Shown here: piece by piece, positions 57,120 to 64,000 of the stretch
How the letters are laid out: every line of letters starts with the position of its first letter
How positions within the stretch are numbered: position 1 is the stretch's first letter
Assembly: GCF_001422325.1 (NCBI RefSeq)
Contig: NZ_LMMR01000005.1
Span: 434,001-498,000, forward strand
Length of the DNA stretch: 64,000 bases
From: Leifsonia sp. Leaf264
GTDB taxonomy: Bacteria; Actinomycetota; Actinomycetes; Actinomycetales; Microbacteriaceae
Direction: 5' to 3'
The notes under the pieces: model-generated
The model's database searches: none
What the model saw: the letters and a program-made list of their open reading frames with translations, nothing else
Told to the model about the DNA's origin: nothing
Program-made: the position numbers and the translations under genes

Positions 57120-57947
57120 TTGCCCCGCACACAGATCCCTTCCCTGTCCGAGCTGCGCCCGAAACCGTCAGCACGCCGACGTGTCACGTTCGACTGGGAG
57201 GACCGGGAGCGGGGTGTCGCCACCCCGAAGGTCATCTCACACTTCGGTGACCTTCACACCCCGTTGGAGGAGTTCATCCGCGGATCCGAAGCGATCGTTG
57301 GGTGCGTCGCCTGGATCACCAGCATGCGACTCGTCGACGCGCTGGCTTCCCGGCCGGTGTCGCTGATCGTGAACAAGGAGTGGGCGCTCCGCTCCACCGA
57401 CCAGAACCCGATCGCTGTCCGGAACCGCGACACCCTGTACCGGCTCACCGGCGGGCTCAGCCGGAAGGACTTCCCGGCCCCGTTGTCGGAGATCACCGGT
57501 GACGACCTGATCGACCCGGTCCGGTGTGTCGGCGCTGTGTCCCGCAGCGAGCAGACGCCGCTGATGCACCACAAGTTCATCGTCCGCCTCGAGCGCGGGA
57601 AGCCGACCGCCGTGTGGACGGGCTCATTCAATTTCACGGCAGGCGCCGACCGGAACTTCGAGAACTCGGTCGAGATCTTCGACCCGAAGATCGCCCAGTC
57701 GTACCTAGCCGAATGGGCCCGAGTCGCAGCACTGTCGGAGCCGATGGAGTTCGCCGCGGGGAAGGCGGACCCGGACTGGACGCCACCGAAGCCGGGGACG
57801 GCAGCGAAGCCGTCGACGAAGGCGGCAGCTGCGAAGAAGCCGGCGCCGTCCGGGAAGGACAAGCCCCGCACCAGGAAGTCCGCCGGCCGGAAGCAAACAC
57901 CGTCCCGGAAGCCGTCGTCAGGTGCCCGGACACGCCGAGCAGCCTGA
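57120..57947 (+). CDS. Phospholipase D-fold protein with altered HKD motif
   Basis: 275 aa from TTG 57120. MHHKFIV at about residues 151-157 followed by WTGSFNFT is the HxK...GSxN core of the single-motif PLD family (Nuc, phospholipase D-like nucleases), but the Asp four residues after Lys is replaced (VRL). An Ala/Lys/Pro/Arg-rich basic tail of about 55 residues may bind nucleic acid. No signal peptide. Could be a DNA-end or nicking nuclease, or an inactive form. Confidence 0.75.
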   Translation: MPRTQIPSLSELRPKPSARRRVTFDWEDRERGVATPKVISHFGDLHTPLEEFIRGSEAIVGCVAWITSMRLVDALASRPVSLIVNKEWALRSTDQNPIAVRNRDTLYRLTGGLSRKDFPAPLSEITGDDLIDPVRCVGAVSRSEQTPLMHHKFIVRLERGKPTAVWTGSFNFTAGADRNFENSVEIFDPKIAQSYLAEWARVAALSEPMEFAAGKADPDWTPPKPGTAAKPSTKAAAAKKPAPSGKDKPRTRKSAGRKQTPSRKPSSGARTRRAA

Positions 57948-57970
57948 CCAAACACCACCCCGAAAAACCG

Positions 57971-57981
57971 CCGCACACCTA
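57971..57981 (+). promoter_or_regulatory. Class B box (CCGCACACCTA) with leader hairpin
   Basis: GGAGA-GGTGAT-TCTCC (57981-57996) forms at the predicted 5' end; the ATG is at 58034 with AGAAGGA. Confidence 0.5.
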
Positions 57982-58033
57982 GGAGAGGTGATTCTCCCTG
58001 TTGGGCGGATCCCCCTACGCAGAAGGAAACACA

Positions 58034-58594
58034 ATGTCTACCACCACCGTCAAGCCTCGCGGCCACGTCGGCGTCGACGGGAAGTTCCACAAGTCGAAGT
58101 TCACCTGGAAGGACCAGGCGCAGCCTGAGGCCGGATCGTTCCTCGTCGCCGACGAGTACACCGCCGACTACAACGTCGACGACTTCCACGACCGCGTCGC
58201 CGGCAAGTACATCCCCGAGGTCACCAACCTCAGCGAGGAGGAGCGCACGTTCGCTTCCGCCGCCTCCGCCGCCGTGAACGGCGTCTGGGAGCTCGAGCAC
58301 CTCAACGAGATCGAAGACCTCCGCAAGCTCGGCATGCAGGACGACGCCACGTTCATCGAGGCGAAGACCTACCGCGACGGCGACCGCCTCCTCGTCTCCG
58401 TCCGCCACACCGACGAGGCAGAGTCCCCCACCGGTTCCCTGTTCGTCCTCAACACCGACGGTTCCGTCTCTGCCTACGACGACTATTCCGACAACTACGG
58501 AGAGCGCTGGGTCGAGATGGCCGGCTACCGCGGCGAGCAGATCTCCCAGCTCATGGGCGCAGCCCAGCACGGCTCGGTGTCCGAGTACATCTGA
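58034..58594 (+). CDS. Tagged protein of unknown function
   Basis: 186 aa. The tag is GVDGKFHKSKFTWKDQAQPE. The rest is acidic, mixed alpha/beta, with no membrane or signal segment. A helix from about residue 75 (AAVNGVWELEHLNEIEDLRK) and a beta-rich stretch (RLLVSVRHTDEAESPTGSLF) are seen. Its C-terminal half resembles that of the next tagged protein in composition. No family recognised. Confidence 0.65.
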   Translation: MSTTTVKPRGHVGVDGKFHKSKFTWKDQAQPEAGSFLVADEYTADYNVDDFHDRVAGKYIPEVTNLSEEERTFASAASAAVNGVWELEHLNEIEDLRKLGMQDDATFIEAKTYRDGDRLLVSVRHTDEAESPTGSLFVLNTDGSVSAYDDYSDNYGERWVEMAGYRGEQISQLMGAAQHGSVSEYI

Positions 58595-58600
58595 TCCCGG

Positions 58601-58611
58601 CCACACACCTA
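58601..58611 (+). promoter_or_regulatory. Class B box (CCACACACCTA) overlapping a terminator
   Basis: The box ends where the hairpin at 58612 starts, so a new transcript would begin inside the stem. Confidence 0.55.
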
Positions 58612-58640
58612 GTAGGGGTCGCCATTCCGGCGGCCCCTAC
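58612..58640 (+). terminator. 12-bp hairpin followed by TTTT
   Basis: GTAGGGGTCGCC pairs with GGCGGCCCCTAC (one G-U), then TTTTG. Ends the 58034 transcript and may act as an attenuator for 58661. Confidence 0.7.
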
Positions 58641-58660
58641 TTTTGTGAAGGACCGACACC

Positions 58661-59131
58661 ATGCCTGTTTTCGATGAGACGAAGGTCGCCCGCGGCGGCG
58701 TCCTCCCCAACGGCACCGCCCACTCCGCCCTGTTCGCGGAGAAGGGCCAGTCGAGCCCGGTCGCGAACGTGGTCCAGCCCAACCCGCCCTTCAACGAGGA
58801 CCGCCACATCAAGGGCTGGCTCGGCGGATCGGCCGACGACCTGAACAACGGCCAGAAGAACGCTCTCGCTCACCTCGCCGGCGTCCTCCACGACTTCGAC
58901 ACCCCAGAGATCGACATCCACGACGAGAACGAGATCATCGCGCTCTACACAGACATCAACGACTGGGACAACGAGAACACGTTCCGCCTCACCCTCGACC
59001 GCAACGGCCTCGTCACCGGTTTTGGATCCGGCACCTACTGGACTGACGACGACGAGTACGACGAGCAGTACGGCGGCTACGACCACCGCGCCTACGCCCT
59101 CGTCCGAGCAGCAGGCCTCGCCGCCGAGTAG
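58661..59131 (+). CDS. Tagged acidic protein of unknown function
   Basis: 156 aa with AAGGA upstream. The tag region is VLPNGTAHSALFAEKGQSSPV. A very acidic body (NDWDNENTFRLTLDRNG, DDDEYDEQYGGYDHR). No domain, membrane or signal segment. The leader carries the hairpin noted at 58612. Confidence 0.65.
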   Translation: MPVFDETKVARGGVLPNGTAHSALFAEKGQSSPVANVVQPNPPFNEDRHIKGWLGGSADDLNNGQKNALAHLAGVLHDFDTPEIDIHDENEIIALYTDINDWDNENTFRLTLDRNGLVTGFGSGTYWTDDDEYDEQYGGYDHRAYALVRAAGLAAE

Positions 59132-59143
59132 ATCCCTCCCGCT

Positions 59144-59156
59144 CCGCACATGTTGG
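59144..59156 (+). promoter_or_regulatory. Class A' box (CCGCACATGTTGG)
   Basis: 32 nt before ATG 59176, which has GAAAGGGG. Confidence 0.55.
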
Positions 59157-59175
59157 TGACGGAAAGGGGCACCAC

Positions 59176-59472
59176 ATGCCGGACTACGACCTTGTCGCCT
59201 TCAACTGGGGAGACGTCACAGCCACTTTCGACGACCTCGTCAACAGGCTGGACGCCCACTCCCCCGGAGCAGTCATCGACACCCGACCGACGAGCACCGT
59301 CGCGACCAACGGTGAGGTCAAGCCTGGCATCCGCGTCACCCTCAACCCCGCGCTGATCCGCAACACTCACGCGCACGACATCTCCTGCCGGCTCGGGTTC
59401 ATCACCCACGCTGAGTCCGGCGATCAGAGAGACCGAGCTCGCGCCGCCGAAACGTCGAGCCTCACCACATGA
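59176..59472 (+). CDS. Small unknown protein
   Basis: 98 aa. Mixed alpha/beta (YDLVAFNWGDVTATFDDL), no signal or membrane segment. The Asn/His pair (LIRNTHAHDISC) is not diagnostic. Stop overlaps the next start by 4 nt. Confidence 0.6.
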   Translation: MPDYDLVAFNWGDVTATFDDLVNRLDAHSPGAVIDTRPTSTVATNGEVKPGIRVTLNPALIRNTHAHDISCRLGFITHAESGDQRDRARAAETSSLTT

Positions 59473-59939
59473 TCACCCGCACCCCACCAGTCTCCGTCGG
59501 CGACCACGGGGTGCGCCACCCCGCGCACCGCCTCGCTGTCGACGGGCCGGCATCGTCGGCCGTCCAGGTGATCGAAGAGGTCCTCGGGAAACAAGGGTGG
59601 GCGCCTGTTCACGAGACAGACACCACGGTTGTGTTCCGCTCCGAAGTCACCATCACTCCACCAGGGACACCTCGATCGTTCCGCACCCGACCGATCCAGA
59701 AGCGAGCGTACGCAGTTGTCGAGCACACTCCCGTCGGCGGCGGTCTCGACTTCACATTGTCCCTCGTCGCCGGGGACTTCCTTCCAGTCAGCTTGACCGA
59801 TGCCGCGGCTGCCCTGGAACGCCGATTCGCATCCTCCGGCACGTTGGTGAAGTCAGCACCGATCGGCTCCGCATACTCCCTGCCGGCGGGAAAGCTTGGA
59901 CACCCTGACGCGTTCGCGAAGTGGCTTCGACGCCGTTGA
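59469..59939 (+). CDS. Small unknown protein
   Basis: 156 aa, start within the previous stop (ATGA). A beta-rich middle (TTVVFRSEVTITPPG, GLDFTLSLVAGDF) and a helical C-terminus ending FAKWLRRR. No domain recognised. Ends 39 nt before the first iteron. Confidence 0.6.
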   Translation: MITRTPPVSVGDHGVRHPAHRLAVDGPASSAVQVIEEVLGKQGWAPVHETDTTVVFRSEVTITPPGTPRSFRTRPIQKRAYAVVEHTPVGGGLDFTLSLVAGDFLPVSLTDAAAALERRFASSGTLVKSAPIGSAYSLPAGKLGHPDAFAKWLRRR

Positions 59940-59978
59940 ACCAGTCAATGCGGTTACAGGCGGCAGAAGCCTGGGGCC

Positions 59979-60406
59979 ATGTAATCCGGTGGCGCGACGT
60001 CGTCCACAGCCTCTGTCGGCCGATGTAAACCGGTGGCGCTCTCACAGGATCCACCAAGAGACCCAGGCACCATGTAAACCGGTGGCGCTGAGTCGCCACG
60101 GGCGATGTAAACCGGTGGCGGTTCACCCCTGAAGCCCTGTCCCTTACTCGTAACCGCACAATGGAGTTACCCAACGCCGGTCCCGATGTAAACCGGTGGC
60201 GCGTGGCGCCTTCAGACGATCGCGATCGCCTCCCGAATACCCGCTGCGAGCATGTAATCCGGTGGCGCACCGGTTTTCCAGCGGCGATGTAATCCGGTGG
60301 CGGTGCCTCCAGTCGTCTCCATCCTGGCTCTCCATGTAATCCGGTGGCGGATCTTCACCGACCGGGAGCGTCGGAGCCCCTCCGGCAGCGATGTATTACG
60401 GTGGCG
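59979..60406 (+). repeat. Iteron array, nine direct copies
   Basis: Sixteen-bp unit ATGTAAWCCGGTGGCG at 59979, 60023, 60072, 60105, 60186, 60252, 60287, 60334 and (variant ATGTATTACGGTGGCG) 60391. Spacing is irregular. Consistent with RepA-binding iterons of a theta-replicating plasmid. Confidence 0.9.
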
Positions 60407-60640
60407 GTGAGCCTTCCGACGCCATCGACGCTCGTCTTGCCTGAACCTCGTCGACGAATCCACCAATCCGGAATCCGTGAACCCTTGACGTCGAAATCCG
60501 AAGCCCTCTGTGGTCGCTTTAACCACCCAGAAGAGAGTCACAGGTAGATCTACAGGGGTTAACTACAGGGGGGAGTCGGCGGTGAGTCACGACTGCCCTA
60601 CTGATCACTGGGATCCGGGCCCGTTCGGACACGATTTCCG
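60407..60640. other. Spacer inside the origin, no gene
   Basis: Contains TCTACAGGGGTTAACTACAGGGG near 60550 (a CTACAGGGG direct repeat) and moderate A+T; a possible initiator-opening region, with no perfect DnaA box seen. Confidence 0.45.
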
Positions 60641-60720
60641 CGCCACCGGATTACAGATGGAGCGCCACCGGAATACTTCCTGAACGCCACCGGATTACGG
60701 GGACCGCCACCGGTTTACAT
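60641..60720 (-). repeat. Four iterons in inverted orientation
   Basis: CGCCACCGGATTACAG 60641, CGCCACCGGAATACTT 60663, CGCCACCGGATTACGG 60685 and CGCCACCGGTTTACAT 60705, about 22 bp apart: two helical turns, unlike the looser direct copies. Confidence 0.85.
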
Positions 60721-60749
60721 CCGTCAAGGCGAGTACTTTGGTGGCGCTC

Positions 60750-60765
60750 ATGTATTCCGGTGGCG
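60750..60765 (+). repeat. Promoter-proximal iteron
   Basis: ATGTATTCCGGTGGCG, 107 bp ahead of repA; with a half copy (TTGGTGGCG) just before it. Likely autoregulatory. Confidence 0.75.
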
Positions 60766-60871
60766 CCCCATCGGCTTGAGAACACTGGGGACACGCCGCG
60801 TCAAACTACGCCTGGTGGCGGTCGTATGCGGCAGTGTGTCGTCAAAGCCCCGCGAATGCAGAGGATCCGCC

Positions 60872-61861
60872 ATGTTCGACGAAAGCGCCACCGACGCCGT
60901 TTCCGACGCCACAGCAGAACTCGAGCCGAAACCTCTGTCGATCCCCCGCAACCGCGTCGGTGCGCTGAACTACGCCGGAGCGATGGAACACGCCGAACGC
61001 GCTGGATCCGACATCCAGGACCGAGGCTTCTCCGCGAAGATCTGGGCCCAGGTGTCGATCCCGTACCTGGAGCCACCCGCCGGCACGCAACTGTGGGAAC
61101 GCCGCAACGGCGACGTCGTCCTGCGCATGCAGCCCGCCCTCATCGACGACCCGACCACCGGAGAGCTGAACGTCCCGAAGTTCCCGTACGGGATCATCCC
61201 ACGTCACGCACTCACCTGGATGGCAACCGAAGCGGTCCTCACCAGGTCCCGTGAGCTGGAGATCGGGTCCAGCGTCAACGAGTTCATGCGGAAGCTCGGC
61301 ATGACGCCCAGCGGCCCGAACGCGAAGAAGATCCCCGACCAGCTGAACCGCATCTGGGGCTCCCACGTCACCGTCTCTGAAGTGTCCCGCGGCGGCGGCC
61401 GCACCCCGAACCACACCGGCGGCGACCGAATGCCGATCCTCGACAACATCCGCCTGTGGACCAACGACGACGGCGACATCGACGACTCCGGCCACTGGCG
61501 ATCCTCCGTGAAGCTGTCCGAGGCGTTCTACGACTCGATCATCAAAGCCCCCGTCGCCGTCGACCTGAACATCCTGAAGCTGCTGAAGAACTCCCCCATG
61601 CAGATCGACATCTACATCTGGGCGACCCACAAGGCGTACGGCCTGGAGAAGCCGATGATGATCAAATGGGAGACCCTCGCGATGCAGTTCGGGTCCAACT
61701 TCTCCCGCATCCGCGCCTTCCGCGAGAAGTTCATCAAGCACCTCGACCTGATCTCCGTCATGTACACCGGCCTCAACTACGAAGCGACCAGCACGCACCT
61801 GATCATGAAGCCGAGTAAGACCAGCATCAAGCCGAAGCGGCCACCCCGCCAGATCGCCTGA
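60872..61861 (+). CDS. repA: RepA-type plasmid replication initiator
   Basis: 329 aa from ATG 60872, with AGAGGA upstream; the longer frame to 60776 would overlap the promoter and iteron region. IIPRHALTWMATEAVLTRSR followed by SVNEFMRKLGM is the signature of the RepA family (the plasmid-encoded RepA of Gram-negative and actinobacterial replicons), and the C-terminal half (SVKLSEAFYDSIIKAPVAVD, MQIDIYIWATHK, IKWETLAMQFGS) holds winged-helix elements. It binds the iterons and loads the host replisome. Terminator follows at 61895. Confidence 0.85.
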   Translation: MFDESATDAVSDATAELEPKPLSIPRNRVGALNYAGAMEHAERAGSDIQDRGFSAKIWAQVSIPYLEPPAGTQLWERRNGDVVLRMQPALIDDPTTGELNVPKFPYGIIPRHALTWMATEAVLTRSRELEIGSSVNEFMRKLGMTPSGPNAKKIPDQLNRIWGSHVTVSEVSRGGGRTPNHTGGDRMPILDNIRLWTNDDGDIDDSGHWRSSVKLSEAFYDSIIKAPVAVDLNILKLLKNSPMQIDIYIWATHKAYGLEKPMMIKWETLAMQFGSNFSRIRAFREKFIKHLDLISVMYTGLNYEATSTHLIMKPSKTSIKPKRPPRQIA

Positions 61862-61894
61862 CACGCCGCCTGCGGACCTATCGCGAGCCAGGTC

Positions 61895-61929
61895 GAAGCC
61901 CGGCACCCTCCACAGGGTCGCCGGGCTTC
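61895..61929 (+). terminator. Terminator of repA
   Basis: GAAGCCCGG pairs with CCGGGCTTC, with an inner ACCCT/AGGGT stem, then TCTCT. Confidence 0.75.
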
Positions 61930-62015
61930 TCTGCGTCCAATGGCGGACCTGGACCGGCACTGTGCGCCCCACTTGGCTACGGATCATCTGGTGGGGGTCC
62001 CCACGCCGACCAAGG

Positions 62016-62037
62016 CACCTACCTACCTAGGTAGGTA
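62016..62037. repeat. Centromere-like ACCTA/TAGGT block, outer
   Basis: CACCTACCTACCTAGGTAGG and flanks form a run of 4-5 bp units with a central palindrome CCTAGG. About 440 bp upstream of parA. Confidence 0.65.
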
Positions 62038-62230
62038 TTTCCTTGACGTCCGATTGCTCTTACCGGAGCACTGAACAGGGTCAGTTCGGCATGCCCGCGA
62101 GAGCCCGCGTGCGCCTCATACAGGCCCTAATACCCCGTTCCCGGTGCATCCACCCATCCGGTGGCGAGATCGGGCGTCTCAGAGGATTCCCGCATAAACG
62201 CTGGGGAGAACAGGATGCCAAGATTGCAAT

Positions 62231-62463
62231 CTAGCTAGCTAGGTGCCTAGCGACCTAGGAACGTAACTACACACTTAGGCACCAACCTACGCGCCTAAGT
62301 ACCAACCTTGGCGCGTAGGTTGATAGCAACCTTGCGACCTTGCTACGCACCTAACGACCTAGGTTGCAACCTATGTAGGCGGGAGTCCGCTATTGTGAAA
62401 TGCAGCGGCTCGCGCAATCGCGCGCGAGCAAGGCAGGTAGCTTGGCACCTAGCTACCTAGGTA
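62231..62463. repeat. Centromere/operator cluster upstream of parA
   Basis: At least fifteen ACCT/TAGGT half-sites such as CCTAGGT, TAGGTTG, ACCTAAC and CACCTAGCTACCTAGGTA up to 20 nt before parA. AT content is locally higher. TATTGT at about 62391 could be the -10 for parAB. Fits a ParR-style centromere with repeats that also act as operator. Confidence 0.75.
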
Positions 62464-62482
62464 CGCACGACAGAACAGTGGG

Positions 62483-63262
62483 ATGGCGAAGATGCGCGTA
62501 GTGATGGTCTACTCCGAAGCCGGGGGAGTGTCGAAGACGACCACGGCGGTTTCACTGGCCATGTCAGCTGCTCTCGCAGGGAAGCGTGTCGTCCTCATCG
62601 ACCTCGACCCGCGAGGCGCGTCCACCAAGTGGCTCGGTGTCGAACCCAAGGAGAAGGGGCACCACGTCGGCGCCATCCTCGCCAACGACGAGGACACGGC
62701 CGGCTTCGCCGAAGAGCTCGCGTTGCCGACCACCTGGTCACCAAACCTCCGCATTATCCCGTCCTCGCGATCGGTATCGAACCGTGAGGCAGACCGGGTC
62801 GACCACAGCGAACTCAGGCTCGCTCGCAGCCTCAAAGACCTCGAAGCAGACGTCGTCATCATCGACTGCCCGAACCGACAGGGCGGAATGCTCACCCTGA
62901 GTGCGCTCAACGCAGCCGACACCGTCATCTACGCGGCGAAGCCGGACGTCGACGGTGTCGACGGATACCTGGGCGCGAAGGACTCCGTGCAGAAGTTCAT
63001 CGAATCTCGAAACAGGATCGGTGCTCCTGTGAACCTGAGCGAGTTCGGCATCGTCGTCTCCGGCCTCCCGACGATCCCTTCGAGGATCGCGAAGTTCACG
63101 ATCGCCGAGCTCGAAGCAACCGGAGAGCTCATCTACCCGATCGTCCCGGAGCGAGTCATCGTGAAGGAGATGCGCTCGACCAACGAGTGGTACGGCAACT
63201 ACGAGAAGGGCGACCCGGTCGCCGCAGCCTACGCCGAACTGGAGCGAAAGGTGTTCGCATGA
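62483..63262 (+). CDS. parA: ParA-type partition ATPase (type Ib)
   Basis: 259 aa, no N-terminal helix-turn-helix, so type Ib rather than Ia. Deviant Walker A SEAGGVSKTTTAVSLAMSAA (residues about 11-30; Ser replaces the usual Gly before Lys), Walker A' VLIDLDPRGAS and Walker B VVIIDCPN are clear. It binds DNA with ATP and moves plasmid copies by the ParB-centromere complex. Coupled to parB by a 4-nt overlap. Confidence 0.9.
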   Translation: MAKMRVVMVYSEAGGVSKTTTAVSLAMSAALAGKRVVLIDLDPRGASTKWLGVEPKEKGHHVGAILANDEDTAGFAEELALPTTWSPNLRIIPSSRSVSNREADRVDHSELRLARSLKDLEADVVIIDCPNRQGGMLTLSALNAADTVIYAAKPDVDGVDGYLGAKDSVQKFIESRNRIGAPVNLSEFGIVVSGLPTIPSRIAKFTIAELEATGELIYPIVPERVIVKEMRSTNEWYGNYEKGDPVAAAYAELERKVFA

Positions 63263-63753
63263 ACGCAGAACGACAGGCCGCACCTGCGGCTTTCAAGCCA
63301 AGGGTCCGCATCCCGATCGCAGCCGATGAAGACGTCGATCCGATCACCCCAACATCTGCCCAGCCCGCCACGGCACCTACCCCAGCACCGACACCCCTGC
63401 CGGGGGAGCGGGTGGACAGCTCCGCTGAACCTACTGCCGCTGCAGAGTCCGCGGCACAGGGTCAGTCGGAGGGGTCGACGATGGCGCCACCCACCGCCGC
63501 TCCAACACCGACCCAACCAGTTCCGCCGGCTGCGCCGGCTCACACCGTCGAGACCGAAGCGCAGTCACCTGCAGCCAACACCGCGCCTCGACCGCCACGG
63601 GCCCGCCCGGAGCCTGAGATCCAGACCAACATCGGTCTGAAGTACCCGGTCCGCGACCTCCTCGATCGGATCGGCATGGTCGAGGGCAGGAACATCAAGA
63701 CGGTCGTCGCCGCGGCCATCCTCGAATACGCCAAGAACCACGGGATCGACTAG
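63259..63753 (+). CDS. parB: ParB-like centromere-binding protein (ribbon-helix-helix)
   Basis: 164 aa from ATG 63259, inside the parA stop. The N-terminal 115 residues are Pro/Ala/Thr-rich and disordered. The C-terminal 45 (IQTNIGLKYPVRDLLDRIGM then RNIKTVVAAAILEYAKNHG) match a ribbon-helix-helix dimer. The N-terminus probably stimulates ParA. The gene is followed within its stop codon by another TAGGTAGGTA block. Confidence 0.8.
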   Translation: MNAERQAAPAAFKPRVRIPIAADEDVDPITPTSAQPATAPTPAPTPLPGERVDSSAEPTAAAESAAQGQSEGSTMAPPTAAPTPTQPVPPAAPAHTVETEAQSPAANTAPRPPRARPEPEIQTNIGLKYPVRDLLDRIGMVEGRNIKTVVAAAILEYAKNHGID

Positions 63754-63765
63754 CTAGGTAGGTAC
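63751..63765. repeat. Third centromere-like block, after parB
   Basis: TAGCTAGGTAGGTAC: same units as the blocks at 62016 and 62231. Confidence 0.6.
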
Positions 63766-63782
63766 GTGCGCGAGCTCTGCGG

Positions 63783-63793
63783 CCACACACCTA
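63783..63793 (+). promoter_or_regulatory. Class B box (CCACACACCTA), leaderless start
   Basis: 20 nt from the first C to the end of ATG 63800-63802. Confidence 0.65.
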
Positions 63794-63799
63794 AGAGGC

Positions 63800-64000
63800 A
63801 TGACCACTGATGCCAACAACAACATCCACGCCGGCGCTGGAGAAATCAACCCCGGCACCGGCCTGCCCGTCGGCGGCCAGTTCCAGCAGAAGCCGGCTCC
63901 TGGCGCGTCCCAGTCGCAGCTGACGGAGGGCAAGCCTCCGGTCATGTCGACCATGCGCCTGGAGAAGTGGACCGGCGCGAACGAGGATCACCTGGAGGTC
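63800..64000 (+). CDS. Tagged protein, 5' part only (runs off window)
   Basis: 67 codons visible. The tag is the most canonical here: TGLPVGGQFQQKPAPGASQS. The class B box and start spacing are exact. No stop is reached before the window ends, so size and body domain are unknown. Confidence 0.7.
   Translation, partial: MTTDANNNIHAGAGEINPGTGLPVGGQFQQKPAPGASQSQLTEGKPPVMSTMRLEKWTGANEDHLEV

Noticed and set aside
59979-60765. CRISPR-like appearance of the 16-bp repeats
   Set aside because: Repeats occur in both orientations with irregular spacing, are shorter than CRISPR repeats and sit beside repA; iterons explain them, and no cas gene is present.
1-64000. tRNA, rRNA, IS elements, phage structural genes
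   Set aside because: I looked for tRNA-like arms, transposase motifs and capsid or tail genes and saw none; this cannot exclude degenerate copies without a search.

Overview
The window is a GC-rich actinobacterial replicon, most likely a segment of a large Microbacteriaceae-type plasmid; the family placement is an inference from codon use, gene style and the Ig-like YQW repeats. The plasmid call rests on a RepA-type initiator (60872-61861) beside a 14-copy iteron array (59979-60765), followed by a parA-parB pair (62483-63753) bracketed by clustered ACCTAGGT-type centromere repeats. I see no rRNA, tRNA, insertion sequence, CRISPR array or relaxase.

Layout: 1-5.4 kb carries a degenerate FtsK-like membrane protein, a RecB-like Fe-S nuclease with an unknown partner, a Cys-rich small protein and an APH-family kinase. 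6-14 kb holds an FtsK-type DNA translocase among small soluble proteins. 14-23 kb holds a giant cutinase-like surface protein, two membrane proteins with a sortase-like C-terminal domain, and two Cys-His-Asp paralogues. 23-32 kb has minus-strand secretion and lipoprotein cassettes (WXG100-like, lipoprotein, alpha/beta hydrolase; DUF2510 protein; beta-helix protein). 32-42 kb holds an M23 peptidase, NrdH, a KTSC protein, an HTH-nucleotidyltransferase pair, a third sortase-like protein and an ECF-like sigma factor. 43-57 kb is a type IV pilus locus (PilB, PilT, PilC, PilD, a major pilin and three minor pilins, one carrying an RCC1 propeller) interrupted by a metzincin-type metalloprotease on the opposite strand. 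57-60 kb holds a PLD-like protein and small genes, then the origin and partition modules.

The most striking observation is a repeated promoter-like box. About 41 copies of CCACATGYC / CCGCACATGTWGG (class A) or CCRCACACCTA (class B) lie just upstream of accessory genes, always in the direction of the gene. At many genes the box-to-start distance is fixed (20-21 nt from the first C to the last base of the start codon) with no Shine-Dalgarno, so those mRNAs should be leaderless. Replication, partition, the HTH-nucleotidyltransferase pair and the sigma gene itself lack it. The plasmid encodes one sigma-like factor (41959-42735), and I infer that it may read this box.

Class B boxes almost always precede soluble proteins that share a short N-terminal tag (Gly-rich turn, then GQF/GKL/GTF/GGW-like, then His/Gln/Lys and Ala/Ser-rich residues) but are otherwise unrelated; class A boxes precede apparatus genes (translocase, pilus, secreted and membrane proteins) and no tagged protein. 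This looks like a two-class regulon of a machine plus a set of tagged proteins of unknown role.
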